Below, in pieces: positions 12,378-22,013 of a stretch of DNA of 64,000 nt. Each line of letters starts with the position of its first letter. The stretch's first letter is position 1. The notes beneath the pieces are model-generated. The model had not been told where the DNA came from and did no database searches. It saw nothing but the letters and a program-made list of their open reading frames with translations. The translations under genes and the position numbers were made by a program. This stretch comes from Marinomonas aquiplantarum (GTDB lineage: Bacteria > Pseudomonadota > Gammaproteobacteria > Pseudomonadales > Marinomonadaceae), in the NCBI RefSeq assembly GCF_003314975.1, contig NZ_QNRF01000006.1, positions 153,458-217,457 of the forward strand, in the 5' to 3' direction.

Positions 12378-12986
12378 ATGCATTATCCGTTTGATCAACT
12401 TAGTGGCACGGAACGTTACCACCTGATCACCCAAACTGTGATACCCAGACCCATTGCTTGGATCATGACCAAGAATGAAGACAGCTCTTTTAACCTCGCC
12501 CCATTTTCGTATTTCACTTCTCTCTCTTCTGATCCGGCTTTATTGGTTGTCTCCATTGGCAACAAAAACCCAGAAACCTTAAAAGATACCAAGCGAAATT
12601 TACTCCGCGAAAAGGAATGTGTTTTGCATATTCCCAGTGGCGAACTAGTAAACCAAGTCAATGACAGCGCTGCCAGCCTGACTTACGGTGAGTCTGAAGT
12701 GTCGAAAACAGGTTTAGAACTGACCGACTTTGCACCGAATTTACCCCGTATAAAAGCGGCGAAAGTGGCTTTTCACTGCCGTCTGTTTGATGTTCATAGC
12801 TTAGCAGGAACCCGTTTTGAAGCCATCTACCTGGAAATTCTGAACCTGTACGTTGAGGATGAACTTATTCAGCAAAAAGGCGAACGTACCTATGTGAATA
12901 GTAAGTCGCTCAACCCACTCGCTCGATTGGGTGGCAACGATTATGCCTTGTTAGGTGAGACCATGACGATTAAACGTCCTGATTAG
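12378..12986 (+). CDS. flavin reductase-like (FMN-binding split barrel) protein
   Basis: This 202-residue protein belongs to the DIM6/NTAB flavin-reductase-like family. The N-terminal segment around TQTVIPRPIAWIMT and the following NLAPFSYF is the family hallmark of FMN binding. Members reduce flavin or serve as partners of oxygenases. The ATG at 12378 has GGGGAG four bases upstream, so I use it rather than the TTG four codons earlier. It lies 26 bases before the large three-domain gene and is probably co-transcribed with it. Confidence 0.85.
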   Translation: MHYPFDQLSGTERYHLITQTVIPRPIAWIMTKNEDSSFNLAPFSYFTSLSSDPALLVVSIGNKNPETLKDTKRNLLREKECVLHIPSGELVNQVNDSAASLTYGESEVSKTGLELTDFAPNLPRIKAAKVAFHCRLFDVHSLAGTRFEAIYLEILNLYVEDELIQQKGERTYVNSKSLNPLARLGGNDYALLGETMTIKRPD

Positions 12987-13012
12987 GGCAATACTGATTA
13001 GAGGTAATAATA

Positions 13013-15631
13013 ATGGACGTGACAAAACAATTAAGTGCTTTTCCATTCATGGCCGATTTAACCCCGGAACTGCATTCATCTCTTGTGGATTTGGCCAATA
13101 TCAGAAGCTTAAAGGCCGGTGAGGTCTTAGCCAAACAGTTCGAAATCGGACAAAATATTTATTTTCTATTATCAGGTGAAGTGGCCATTTCTGTGCCCTT
13201 ACAAGACTCTGGCAAGTCCTATAACGTTGGCACCATCAGCCAACAGCTGTCACCTATTGGCTGGTCTGCGTTTCGTCATCCATCTCGATACGCCACCACC
13301 TTTACGGCGACTAAGTCCTCTAAACTCTTGGTCTGGCCTTTAGTCAAATTACAAAAGCTTTTAGACAGCAACCTAGGGTTTGCCAATGCCTTCTTGCAGT
13401 TTGTCTATCAAGAATCGTTACCGGTATTAACCAATATTCAAAACCAGACTCGCCCTTTCTTTTCCAATGAGTCCCTTGCGTTTGAAGAAACCCGTCCGTT
13501 GGTTCAAGCTGAAACACAAACTCACGCCCTAAAAGACGCAATTAGCCTGCTGAACTACGCACCATTTTGTGACACTTTCACTCAAGCTGATATTCATGCC
13601 TTGGCTAAAAAATCCACTATCTTGCTCGCTCACCAAGGGGATATCTTGTGCCAGCAAGACCAACCATCAGATGGCCTCTACTTTTTGATCAAGGGTAAGG
13701 TGGTGGTGAGTTATCAAACGGATTCTGGTGAGATCATTACCACGCGCTCTATTTCCAGAGCAGGCACCGTATTAGCTTGGTCAACACCAAACGCTCAATT
13801 GAAAAATCGTACTTCCATTATTTCATCTCGAGACAGCAGTATTTTATACATCAAACAGGATGATTTAATGACTCTGTTCAAAGAGAACGAAAAGTTCTCA
13901 GTGAAATACATGTATCGTTTAATCTGGCTAGTCGGTGCTCATTTACTAGCGGCTCGAATGCGCTATTTATCACAGATTGCCAACGATGAAGTACTGGCGG
14001 TTAGTAATGTTATTGAACAAAATGCGGCACTTTTACCGGTCAGTTCACCGCTTTACAAAGTCAGTGAACTGTTAAAAAGTGCCATTACCACAGACGAAGC
14101 ATTTGGCATCATGTACAAATGCCTGCATTTTGGCAGTGTCTTAGAAAGAACCATCTCCGGCATGTGTTTGGACATTTTAAAAGATTTACAACGAGAGAAT
14201 GCCTTCTATCGCCAGTTGCAAACAGCCTATGACGGCATCAACAGCTTACCTATGGACACCCCAGCTCTGGACGCCAGACGTTTTGGCACAGAGTATTTTA
14301 AGCAAGCTTTCCAGCAAGTCCCTTACGTGATTAAAGGTCTGGAAAATCTGCCTAAAAAAGCCGGTTCTATTTTCATCTACAATCATTTACTTGGCTCCCC
14401 AACCAACCGTCTACCAAATGGCTTTCGTTTTTCCATGGACGCTCAGTTCATTGGTTCTATGGTCATTGACAATGAGTATGGTATTTCAGGTCAACGCGTC
14501 GTTCGCCGCAGTAAAGACAGCGAATTTTGGCGAGATGACTTTTATGAAAAATTCGGCAATATCTTTATCAGCAGTTGGGAAGGTTTAACTCGTGAGACAC
14601 CAGAGTACGATGAGTTTATTCAAGCGTCTCAAACCACGCTAAAACAAAATTTCCCATTGATGATTTCACCAGAAGGGCAAAGTTTTAATACCCATCATTC
14701 TCCTGGAGCCTTCTTACCTCATGCATTTGAAATTGCGGGTTCCATGGGGGAAGAGGAACCTTGGATCGTGCCTATTGCCGTGGCAAACTTTGATAAACGC
14801 GCCGACCACAATATTTATACTGTGGTTATCAAACCGGCATTCAAACTGTCGAGCCGAGTAGACTATACCGACAAAGCGGCATTGAATGCTTTCTTGATCG
14901 AGTATCAGCAAGAATACAAAGGCTATGTAAACGAAGCGATTGAGTTATCTCAGGAAATCCGACAATACCCAATTTTCAGTGCAAAAAGCGGCTACCGCTC
15001 CAATGTTATGAGCTTGAATCAAATTGATGTGGAATTTGAATCAGACGTTCGTCAGCTGGAATTCCATCTTTCTCATCAAGAGTATAAAGAACAGCCGGTA
15101 GCCTTCTATGGCTCATCCACAATGCGTTTATGGCATGAATTTGAAGAGCAGTTTCGTGATAAAGATGGCATCAATCTCGGCTTTGGTGGCGCGACGTTAG
15201 AAGCGTGTGTGTATTACTTTGAACGTATTGTTTTACCTCACAAACCACGTTCATTGGTCATCTACGCTGGTGACAACGACATCGGCAACCATTGTGACAG
15301 CAACCGAGTGGTTGAGCTCTATATCGAGCTATTACAAAAAGTGGATCGCTATATGGCGGGCATTCCTGTGACACTGATTAGTATAAAATGCAGTCCGACT
15401 CGTGAAAAAATGCGCGATGTGATTGAACAAACCAACCGCCAAATTGAACGTTTAGCGCAAACCCGTCCAAATACGCAATACGTGGATTTATTCTCCACTT
15501 TGTTGGATAAGAAAAACCAGATAAGAGAAAACTTGTTTGAAGGGGATCGCCTGCATCTTGCCCCAAAAGCCTATGACTTATGGAGCAAAAAGCTGCTAGA
15601 GAATGCGGACTTTATTTTCCAGAATAAATAA
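13013..15631 (+). CDS. three-part protein: two cNMP-binding domains, acyltransferase-like domain, SGNH hydrolase
   Basis: The protein of 872 residues has no transmembrane segment or signal peptide. Residues about 1-125 and 175-300 look like two CRP-type cyclic-nucleotide-binding domains (for example YFLLSGEVAIS and YFLIKGKVVVS). Residues about 430-640 resemble glycerolipid acyltransferases: NHLLGS takes the place of the HX4D box, and ISPEGQS resembles the later PEGT block. The last 180 residues are an SGNH/GDSL hydrolase with FYGSS near 700, a GFGG block, GDND near 752, and the catalytic Asp/His pair in DRLH (D845, H848). A cyclic nucleotide could gate lipid or ester chemistry; that role is inferred. 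ATG 13013 follows AGAGGT. Confidence 0.8.
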   Translation: MDVTKQLSAFPFMADLTPELHSSLVDLANIRSLKAGEVLAKQFEIGQNIYFLLSGEVAISVPLQDSGKSYNVGTISQQLSPIGWSAFRHPSRYATTFTATKSSKLLVWPLVKLQKLLDSNLGFANAFLQFVYQESLPVLTNIQNQTRPFFSNESLAFEETRPLVQAETQTHALKDAISLLNYAPFCDTFTQADIHALAKKSTILLAHQGDILCQQDQPSDGLYFLIKGKVVVSYQTDSGEIITTRSISRAGTVLAWSTPNAQLKNRTSIISSRDSSILYIKQDDLMTLFKENEKFSVKYMYRLIWLVGAHLLAARMRYLSQIANDEVLAVSNVIEQNAALLPVSSPLYKVSELLKSAITTDEAFGIMYKCLHFGSVLERTISGMCLDILKDLQRENAFYRQLQTAYDGINSLPMDTPALDARRFGTEYFKQAFQQVPYVIKGLENLPKKAGSIFIYNHLLGSPTNRLPNGFRFSMDAQFIGSMVIDNEYGISGQRVVRRSKDSEFWRDDFYEKFGNIFISSWEGLTRETPEYDEFIQASQTTLKQNFPLMISPEGQSFNTHHSPGAFLPHAFEIAGSMGEEEPWIVPIAVANFDKRADHNIYTVVIKPAFKLSSRVDYTDKAALNAFLIEYQQEYKGYVNEAIELSQEIRQYPIFSAKSGYRSNVMSLNQIDVEFESDVRQLEFHLSHQEYKEQPVAFYGSSTMRLWHEFEEQFRDKDGINLGFGGATLEACVYYFERIVLPHKPRSLVIYAGDNDIGNHCDSNRVVELYIELLQKVDRYMAGIPVTLISIKCSPTREKMRDVIEQTNRQIERLAQTRPNTQYVDLFSTLLDKKNQIRENLFEGDRLHLAPKAYDLWSKKLLENADFIFQNK

Positions 15632-15648
15632 CTCATTCCACTTGGTAA

Positions 15649-15683
15649 AAACGCTCAGTCATCGGTTGATGAACTGAGCGTTT
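15649..15683 (+). terminator. terminator after the three-part gene
   Basis: An 11-bp perfect stem (AAACGCTCAGT / ACTGAGCGTTT) extends inward with CATC/GATG around a GGTT loop. It lies just after the stop at 15631 and before the convergent LysE gene, so it could serve both strands. Confidence 0.7.
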
Positions 15684-15721
15684 ATGCTGATTACAATACA
15701 GCGTTATCATCTAACAGTCGC

Positions 15722-16339
15722 TTAGAAAATGCCGGATACAACTTTGGCACCTAACAAAATCAATAAACTGCCCATACCACGATCAACCCAGACAATATGA
15801 CGCTTTAACCAAGCCAGTACAGGGCCACCAGCCAATAACAACGCCACAATCACATACCAAACGCTGTCAATAAACACCACTGTAGACCAAAGCTGAAACT
15901 TGATCATGCCTGTCATTTCGTGAGGAATCACTTGGCTAAATAACGCGAGGAAAAACAGCGCTGCTTTCGGGTTCATTAAGGCTATTAATAAGCCATCTCG
16001 GGCCGCTTCAAAATAGGACGAAGACACAGCTTCAATACGGTCATCATTGGACATACCGGCATAGCGCCAAGCCTTGATTCCCAACCAAGCAAGGTACAAT
16101 CCCCCCAGAACCGTTAATACAGAGAATACTTCTTGATAGCGCTGCATCAACACCGCCAAACCTTGTAAGGTCAAAAAGGCCCAAAAGCCAATACCTAAGC
16201 CATGAGTAATCGCCGCCAATGCGCCGTGCCAAGCAGATTGAGAAACCGAAATACGAAGAATAACGGCCAAACTTGGGCCAGGAGATAAGGCCCCCATGAC
16301 ACAAATCACCACCAAAGATAACCAGCTGGCTAAATCCAT
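15722..16339 (-). CDS. LysE-family amino-acid exporter
   Basis: The 205-residue membrane protein has about six transmembrane helices and the LysE/RhtB signature GALSPGPSLAV close to the N-terminus. The later NPKAALFF block is also typical. Such proteins export amino acids or their analogues across the inner membrane. I start at ATG 16339 with AAGGTG upstream; the open frame runs 18 codons further without a better start. It is divergent from dapA, which may be coincidence or may reflect shared control by lysine. It is one of three LysE-type genes in the window. Confidence 0.88.
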   Translation of the reverse strand: MDLASWLSLVVICVMGALSPGPSLAVILRISVSQSAWHGALAAITHGLGIGFWAFLTLQGLAVLMQRYQEVFSVLTVLGGLYLAWLGIKAWRYAGMSNDDRIEAVSSSYFEAARDGLLIALMNPKAALFFLALFSQVIPHEMTGMIKFQLWSTVVFIDSVWYVIVALLLAGGPVLAWLKRHIVWVDRGMGSLLILLGAKVVSGIF

Positions 16340-16505
16340 TTTTTCACCTTTTACATCGATTGTTATTTTAAAGCGGTATTCTAACCAAGCCATGGTTAAA
16401 AAACGACGTTCATTTTAAATTCAAAAATTAAAAAAATCGTGTTGACCTTTTTCTCAAAAAACGTCAGGATAAAATGACTTTTTACAAAGCGATCTATTTT
16501 ATATT

Positions 16506-16690
16506 ATGAACTTAACTGTCTTGAATAAACGCAACGGCGATAAACGTAAAGCCTACAAGCTTTGCGATGCTGACGTGCGTATTTAAGATTTCATTATTAC
16601 CCGGCAGCATTCTCGCTGACGGTATCTCCCCTCGCTCAAGCAGCAAATACTCTCAGCAAGAATGCCAACCGACACAAACGAGGCAAAAAC
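16506..16690 (+). promoter_or_regulatory. long structured leader of dapA with a short ORF
   Basis: Between the LysE gene and dapA lies a region with two features. A 26-codon ORF starts at ATG 16506 and ends at TAA 16584-16586; it is rich in Lys, Asn and Arg but lacks a ribosome-binding site. A 13-bp stem (16607-16619 with 16653-16665, one mismatch) encloses a 33-base loop just upstream of the dapA ribosome-binding site. I do not see the conserved core of a lysine riboswitch. Whether this is an attenuator or another control element is open. Confidence 0.4.
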
Positions 16691-17563
16691 ATGTTTCACG
16701 GTGCGATTACGGCTTTAATTACTCCATTTCGTGATGGTCAACTAGACGAAGACGCGTTACGAAAAATTGTTCGCTGGCAAATAGACCAAGGTATCAATGG
16801 CTTAGTGCCAGTAGGTACGACAGGTGAATCCCCTACGTTAAGCGAACACGAACACAAGCGTGTTATTGAAATCACCGTGCAAGAAGCCAACAAAGCGGTT
16901 CCTGTCTTAGCGGGTGCAGGCTCTAACAACCCAGTCGAAGCCGTTACCTACTCTGAATACGCACATCAAGCTGGTGCAGATGCAACACTACATGTGGCGG
17001 GTTACTACAACCGTCCGAATCAAGCAGGGCTTTATGAACACTTCAAATACGTTCATGACAACAGCCAACTTCCTATTATTCTCTATAACATTCCACCACG
17101 CTCAATCGTCGGTCTGGATGTAGACACCATGGCAAAACTGGCAGAGCTGCCTAGAATCATCGGTGTAAAAGATGCCACAGGCGATCTAACCCGTCCGATT
17201 CGTGAACGTGCGCTGATTAATAAACCTTTCAGCTACCTAAGTGGCGATGACGTTACCAGTGTGGCGTACAATATTGGTGGCGGTAATGGCTGCATTTCCG
17301 TCACCGCGAACATTGCCCCTAAATTGATGACAGAACTGCACGCTCTATGCAGCCAAGGTCAATTTGTCGAAGCCGCACGATTACAAGACAAACTGTTCGC
17401 ATTACACAGTGCGTTATTCATTGAGCCAAACCCAGCTGGCCCAAAATACGCCATGTCTTTACTTGGTTTATGTACTGAAGAATGCCGCCTACCGATTGTG
17501 GCATTACAAGACAGTACTAAAGCCACAATCAAAGCGGCGATGGAAGCGATCAACTTAATTTAA
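16691..17563 (+). CDS. dapA: 4-hydroxy-tetrahydrodipicolinate synthase
   Basis: DapA condenses pyruvate with aspartate semialdehyde in lysine and meso-diaminopimelate synthesis. The Schiff-base lysine is K160 (GVKDATGD), the proton-relay tyrosine Y132 (LYNIPPRS) and the threonine pair T43/T44 (VGTTGESP). At 290 residues the length is normal. The start ATG follows GAGG. A strong terminator lies 41 bases after the stop, so the gene appears to be monocistronic, with a leader of about 180 bases. Confidence 0.96.
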   Translation: MFHGAITALITPFRDGQLDEDALRKIVRWQIDQGINGLVPVGTTGESPTLSEHEHKRVIEITVQEANKAVPVLAGAGSNNPVEAVTYSEYAHQAGADATLHVAGYYNRPNQAGLYEHFKYVHDNSQLPIILYNIPPRSIVGLDVDTMAKLAELPRIIGVKDATGDLTRPIRERALINKPFSYLSGDDVTSVAYNIGGGNGCISVTANIAPKLMTELHALCSQGQFVEAARLQDKLFALHSALFIEPNPAGPKYAMSLLGLCTEECRLPIVALQDSTKATIKAAMEAINLI

Positions 17564-17604
17564 GCTCGCCAAGTCGACGGGATACAACAAGCATCCAGAA
17601 ACAC

Positions 17605-17630
17605 AAAAGCCTGCAATTTGCAGGCTTTTT
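17605..17630 (+). terminator. Rho-independent terminator of dapA
   Basis: The palindrome AAAAGCCTGCAATTTGCAGG continues into CTTTTT. It gives an uninterrupted stem ending in a T tract on the plus strand. Confidence 0.85.
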
Positions 17631-17673
17631 CATATCATCTACTCGTTGGCGGCGCCAACTGACAGCAGCTCGC

Positions 17674-18537
17674 TTATTCTTGGACGTCCATGTATTTGTT
17701 CGCCCAAACACGGTTTTCATCCAAGGTGGAGTAACGAGTAGAAAGCTCAGAAGCATTCAATTTGCCTTCCGCTATGCCACGTTGCTCACGAAGACAATCA
17801 TAAGTCGCTTTAATGGCGGCAAAATAGGCCGCATGACCATTCACTACGATACGAACACCATTGGCAGCAAGACGATCGCGATCGGCTAGCTCAGGGTTTC
17901 CGTATGCGACTAACATCACAGGAATATCAATGTGCTGAGTAATCTCTTCAAGGTGCGCAAAGTCACGAATCCCCACCATACAGATGCCATCTACACCAAC
18001 CGCTTGATACGCTTTCACACGTTCAATGGTTTGCTCTGTTGTTAACTGGCCTGCGTTAGTACGAGCAATGATGCTCATCGCTGGATCAATTCGAGCATCT
18101 AATGCCGCTTTCAATTTGCCCACGGCTTCTTCGACTGGGATCAAATCCGTTGATTTATGACCGTATTTGGCTGGTAACAAGGTATCTTCAATGGTCAATG
18201 CCGCGACACCAGCACGTTCCAGTTCAACAATCGTACGCATCACGTTTAATGCATTACCGTAACCATGGTCGGCATCCGCAATGATTGGCAAACGTGCGAC
18301 ACGACCAATACGTGTCGCCTGTTCCGTGAACTCACTCAAAGTAATCAAAGCAAAATCAGGCGCGGCCAATACTTGTAATGAGGCTACCGAACCACCGAGG
18401 ATACCCACTTCAAAACCCAAGTCTTCTGCAATACGCGCTGACATAGGATCAAACGTAGAAGCGGTATAATAACATTTGCCACTTTGTAGTAGCTTACGAA
18501 AATCATTACGCAAATCATGCTGCGAAGGTGTTGCCAT
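17674..18537 (-). CDS. oxaloacetate decarboxylase, isocitrate lyase/PEP mutase superfamily (PA4872-like)
   Basis: The 287-residue length and sequence fit the PA4872 group of the isocitrate lyase/PEP mutase superfamily, known as Mg2+-dependent oxaloacetate decarboxylases. The metal-site motif ADADHGYGN is present and the barrel continues through TIEDTLLP and ARTNAG. The catalytic-loop cysteine of isocitrate lyases is not seen in this stretch, which agrees with a decarboxylase. It is convergent with dapA and stands alone. The function is assigned by family; activity on other 2-oxoacids remains possible. Confidence 0.85.
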   Translation of the reverse strand: MATPSQHDLRNDFRKLLQSGKCYYTASTFDPMSARIAEDLGFEVGILGGSVASLQVLAAPDFALITLSEFTEQATRIGRVARLPIIADADHGYGNALNVMRTIVELERAGVAALTIEDTLLPAKYGHKSTDLIPVEEAVGKLKAALDARIDPAMSIIARTNAGQLTTEQTIERVKAYQAVGVDGICMVGIRDFAHLEEITQHIDIPVMLVAYGNPELADRDRLAANGVRIVVNGHAAYFAAIKATYDCLREQRGIAEGKLNASELSTRYSTLDENRVWANKYMDVQE

Positions 18538-18808
18538 TAGAGTTACTCCTAAAAACGGTCACAAAGTGATATTGCGCCATATTATACAGAGCTTCTGAAT
18601 TTGCTTCACCTCTAACCAACCATTTGGTTAGGTTTTGAAAGTAAATTACTACATTTTTGCCTAAATCCGCACTTAATTAGATCAAGATCAGTTTTTAAGC
18701 AGTGAATGTCGTGACACGACTGATCCCAAGGGCTAACATAACCAGCCTAGCATTCCTCTATGCGTCTATTCTTGTCTTCAAAACTATTGATAAAAATAAG
18801 GTTCTCAA

Positions 18809-20098
18809 ATGAACGCTTGGTATCTCATTTGTTTTCTTTCGGCTTTAGCGGTTTTTATCGCTTTTACGAACCAATATGTCTTAAAAATGCAAACCACCAT
18901 TGCCATCACAACTGGCTCAGTGGTTATTTCACTACTTTTGATCCTTGCGGTAAAAATGCTTGGCGATCAAACCGCCTTGTTTATTACCCAAGTGGTGGCG
19001 GGGATAGATTTTAATCAACTGCTTCTCAAAGGCATGTTAGGGTTTCTGCTGTTTGCAGGGGCATTAGAAATTGACCTCACGGCGCTGCGTAAACAACGCT
19101 GGGAAATCACCATTCTAGTACTCTTTTCAACCTTGGTTTCCACCTTGATTGTTGGTTACCTGAGCTTCTATATTTTTGGCCTATTGGGCTTCCCTGTGCC
19201 GTTAATTTATTGCTTGCTATTCGGCGCACTGATCAGTCCAACGGACCCGATTGCCGTCCTTGCCATCATCAAACAAATGAGTGCGCCACAAGGCATTTCC
19301 ATTCAAGTAGAAGGCGAGTCACTGTTTAATGATGGGGTTGGCTTGGTGATCTTTACCACCATTTTTTCGGTCGCCTTTTATGGTACCGAAGCGCACTTTG
19401 CGGATGTGGCAGAACTGTTTCTCGTCGACGCGATTGGCGGCATTGTGTTTGGCTTAGCCATTGCAGTGGTTGGTCACTTTGTCATCATTAACTGTAAAGA
19501 CATTAATATCCGCCTACTGGTGACTTTAACCATTCCATCCGCAGGCTTTGCCTTAGCAAATATTTGGGAAATTTCAGGCGCACTGGCGATGGTAACCAGT
19601 GGTATTTTACTGGGCAACATTACCCGTCAGAAAGCCATTAAACGTCGTGGTCCAGATGGCACCCGCTATGTGAAAGACTTCTGGCACGCCACGGACAGTT
19701 TTTTAAACGCCTTGCTGTTCCTCATCATCGGCATGCTTATCGTCACCATGCCGTTTTCGTGGGAAGTCATTGGGCTTGGATTAATCATGATCCCTGTGGT
19801 TTTGTTAGCACGCTTTATCAGTGTGGGCAGCCCTTATTTAGTCTTCAAACGATTCCGTCATTACGATAAACACTCGGTTAAGATTCTAACCTGGGGCGGA
19901 CTTCGCGGAGGTCTTGCCTTAGCCATGGCAGCGGCGATCCCTTCGGAAGAAATCATGATCGAAGGCTTTGACCTTCATGACTTAATTGTCATCATCACCT
20001 ATGTGGTGGTCATTTTCTCTATCATAGTACAAGGTCTAACCATTTCGCCTTTAATTCAAAGAAGCATTGAAGCGGCTAAGCAGACTTCTGACAACTAA
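18809..20098 (+). CDS. Na+/H+ antiporter, NhaP/CPA1 type
   Basis: This 429-residue protein is hydrophobic throughout with about twelve transmembrane helices. The ion-binding TDP motif (ISPTDPIAVLAI) and EGESLFNDGVGLV are the CPA1/NhaP hallmarks. It lacks the long cytoplasmic C-terminal tail of some homologues. It would exchange Na+ or K+ for protons at the inner membrane, which suits a marine bacterium. The gene stands alone between a 270-base upstream region and a terminator. Confidence 0.9.
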   Translation: MNAWYLICFLSALAVFIAFTNQYVLKMQTTIAITTGSVVISLLLILAVKMLGDQTALFITQVVAGIDFNQLLLKGMLGFLLFAGALEIDLTALRKQRWEITILVLFSTLVSTLIVGYLSFYIFGLLGFPVPLIYCLLFGALISPTDPIAVLAIIKQMSAPQGISIQVEGESLFNDGVGLVIFTTIFSVAFYGTEAHFADVAELFLVDAIGGIVFGLAIAVVGHFVIINCKDINIRLLVTLTIPSAGFALANIWEISGALAMVTSGILLGNITRQKAIKRRGPDGTRYVKDFWHATDSFLNALLFLIIGMLIVTMPFSWEVIGLGLIMIPVVLLARFISVGSPYLVFKRFRHYDKHSVKILTWGGLRGGLALAMAAAIPSEEIMIEGFDLHDLIVIITYVVVIFSIIVQGLTISPLIQRSIEAAKQTSDN

Positions 20099-20111
20099 GG
20101 AAGGTACGAAT

Positions 20112-20135
20112 AAAAAAGACCGAAAGGTCTTTTTT
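20112..20135 (+). terminator. terminator after the antiporter gene
   Basis: AAAAAGACC, loop GAAA, then GGTCTTTTTT form a short perfect hairpin with a T tract, 14 bases after the stop codon. Confidence 0.85.
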
Positions 20136-20247
20136 ATTGGCCAAATAAACAATATGACGAATACGGCTGGTTAAGTGTATTAGAATAACGTTATATTAGG
20201 ATTGATCTCAAACTATAACAATTTATGACTAAGAAGGATCTTACGCT

Positions 20248-21120
20248 GTGTCGGGTAACCATAAGATGATTCTTGATCAAGCAGAAATAACTAAACGCAA
20301 TAACGTTAAAATTCTGGGTGAAGGCCAAAAGATCATGATAATGGCTCACGGTTTTGGCTGTAATCAAACCATGTGGCGCTTTCTCCTCCCTCAGTTAACA
20401 CCACATTATAAAATCGTGTTATTTGATTATGTGGGTTGTGGCTCCTCTGATTGCCAAGCGTACCGAGAAGAGCGTTACAATTGCCTAGATGGTTATGCTC
20501 AGGACATTATTGAAATTTGCGATGCTTTTGACCTTCAAGACTGCATCTTTGTTGGCCACTCCATCAGTGCAACCATTGGTTGGATTATTAACCAACAACG
20601 CCCGGAGCTAATTTCTCATCATATCATGGTGTGTCCATCGCCCTGTTTTATCAACATAGATGACAACTATTCTGGCGGTTTTGATATGCAAGACCTAGAA
20701 GGCTTGATTGGTTTGATGAGTCAAGATTATCTCGGTTGGGGACAATATCTCGCGCCGATCGTTATGGGCAGTGAGTTACCGGATGATGCTTCCCAGGCAG
20801 ATGAGAAAGAATCCATGGTTTGGGAGCTTCTAAACAGTTTCTGTGCAATGGATGTAACCTTTTCCTTACCCTTTGCCAAAGCCTGTTTTTACTCTGACAA
20901 CCGCCACTTGTTAAAACACATCAATCGCCCCAGCTTAATCTTACAGAGCTCAGACGACTTATTAGTGAACTTAAACGTCGCAGAATTCATGGCAAACGAG
21001 ATCCCTGATAACCAATTAGACATCATAGAAAGCAAAGGACACTGCCTACACATGACCAACCCTGCTAATGTCATGGAAAGCATGAAACGCTTTCTAGCCA
21101 CTCAGTCACCTTCGCTCTGA
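20248..21120 (+). CDS. RsbQ/KAI2-type alpha/beta hydrolase
   Basis: The 290-residue protein resembles RsbQ, the hydrolase that works with RsbP in the energy-stress branch of Bacillus sigma-B control and is related to the plant receptors D14/KAI2. The catalytic serine is S105 in GHSIS. The acid is in SSDD (about 236) and the histidine in GHCLH (about 265). The oxyanion region HGFGCNQ matches the family. No PAS-phosphatase partner is encoded beside it. The start is probably GTG 20248; an ATG six codons on is the alternative. The natural substrate is unknown. Confidence 0.8.
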   Translation: MSGNHKMILDQAEITKRNNVKILGEGQKIMIMAHGFGCNQTMWRFLLPQLTPHYKIVLFDYVGCGSSDCQAYREERYNCLDGYAQDIIEICDAFDLQDCIFVGHSISATIGWIINQQRPELISHHIMVCPSPCFINIDDNYSGGFDMQDLEGLIGLMSQDYLGWGQYLAPIVMGSELPDDASQADEKESMVWELLNSFCAMDVTFSLPFAKACFYSDNRHLLKHINRPSLILQSSDDLLVNLNVAEFMANEIPDNQLDIIESKGHCLHMTNPANVMESMKRFLATQSPSL

Positions 21121-21206
21121 CATGACACTTGGTGACTGATGACGCTCGTTTGGAAATTGTCTTTATTTGAAGGCGGTATGGTATGAAGACGGCTTCAACA
21201 CGACCA

Positions 21207-21854
21207 TCACTCTCGATGAACAGCAAACAAGGTGCCGTCTTTATAATGACCGAGTAACTCTCGAATACTCATTTGAGTAACTTGGTTATTGTAATAAGAC
21301 GCGTTCGCAGCTGCTCCCTGTTTCAGATCTTTGCGCACGCCTCGTTTGCCATCGTAAGCATGAGAACTACTTTTGAGAAGAACCTGATTGTCTTCTACGG
21401 TGACTACCATCATGGTGCCGTACTTGTATATCGGATCTTCATTCTGAAAAATTTTCGAAAAATCGACCGAGTAAATGTCATTCACCCGCGGCGTTTCAAG
21501 ATACGCTAATGTTTTGTGTGCTTGTTCTTGCTGAAAGTAGTCATTCGCCAAAAACACACAAGGTACGATAACCGCCCAAACTTCGACAGGAAGAAATAGA
21601 AAGGTATGAGCGGGAGGACGAGTTTTCTTGCCGGTTTCCGAATGCACTCGCCATATTCGATCTCGCAGATTAAGCCACAAGCCAATAGCCGCGACGAGCA
21701 ACGCCACCGCCACCACAGAAAAGAGTTTCACCCAACGATTTTGTTGGTAAAAATCCTCCCCCATCACGCCATCCACAAGCATTTGAACGTCCACAAAGGC
21801 GGTAATAAAAATGGCCGGAGCAAGCCAACCTAGTCCTTTCCAGATAGGTAACAT
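21207..21854 (-). CDS. hypothetical inner-membrane protein
   Basis: This 215-residue protein has about three transmembrane helices within the first 100 residues. A soluble C-terminal half follows, with a segment around DPIYKYGTMMVVTVEDNQV. I do not recognise the family. ATG 21854 has GAAGGA upstream and is preferred over the TTG five codons earlier. It converges with the RsbQ-like gene, leaving an 86-base spacer. Confidence 0.65.
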   Translation of the reverse strand: MLPIWKGLGWLAPAIFITAFVDVQMLVDGVMGEDFYQQNRWVKLFSVVAVALLVAAIGLWLNLRDRIWRVHSETGKKTRPPAHTFLFLPVEVWAVIVPCVFLANDYFQQEQAHKTLAYLETPRVNDIYSVDFSKIFQNEDPIYKYGTMMVVTVEDNQVLLKSSSHAYDGKRGVRKDLKQGAAANASYYNNQVTQMSIRELLGHYKDGTLFAVHRE

Positions 21855-22013
21855 TTTATCTTCCTTCAAAACGCCTTTGGTTCTTTATTAAATTTTAATT
21901 TCAATACAATTACAAGGAAGGTTTTTATCATGATCACATCACAGATTAACTATTGATAAGTTATAAAATCCGTCTAAAATCGCCACATATTCAACTGTAG
22001 ACTAGGATTTTTT

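Noticed and set aside
16506..16690. Lysine riboswitch in front of dapA
   Set aside because: The conserved five-helix core and its AGAGGTGC-type elements are not visible; only a simple stem is.
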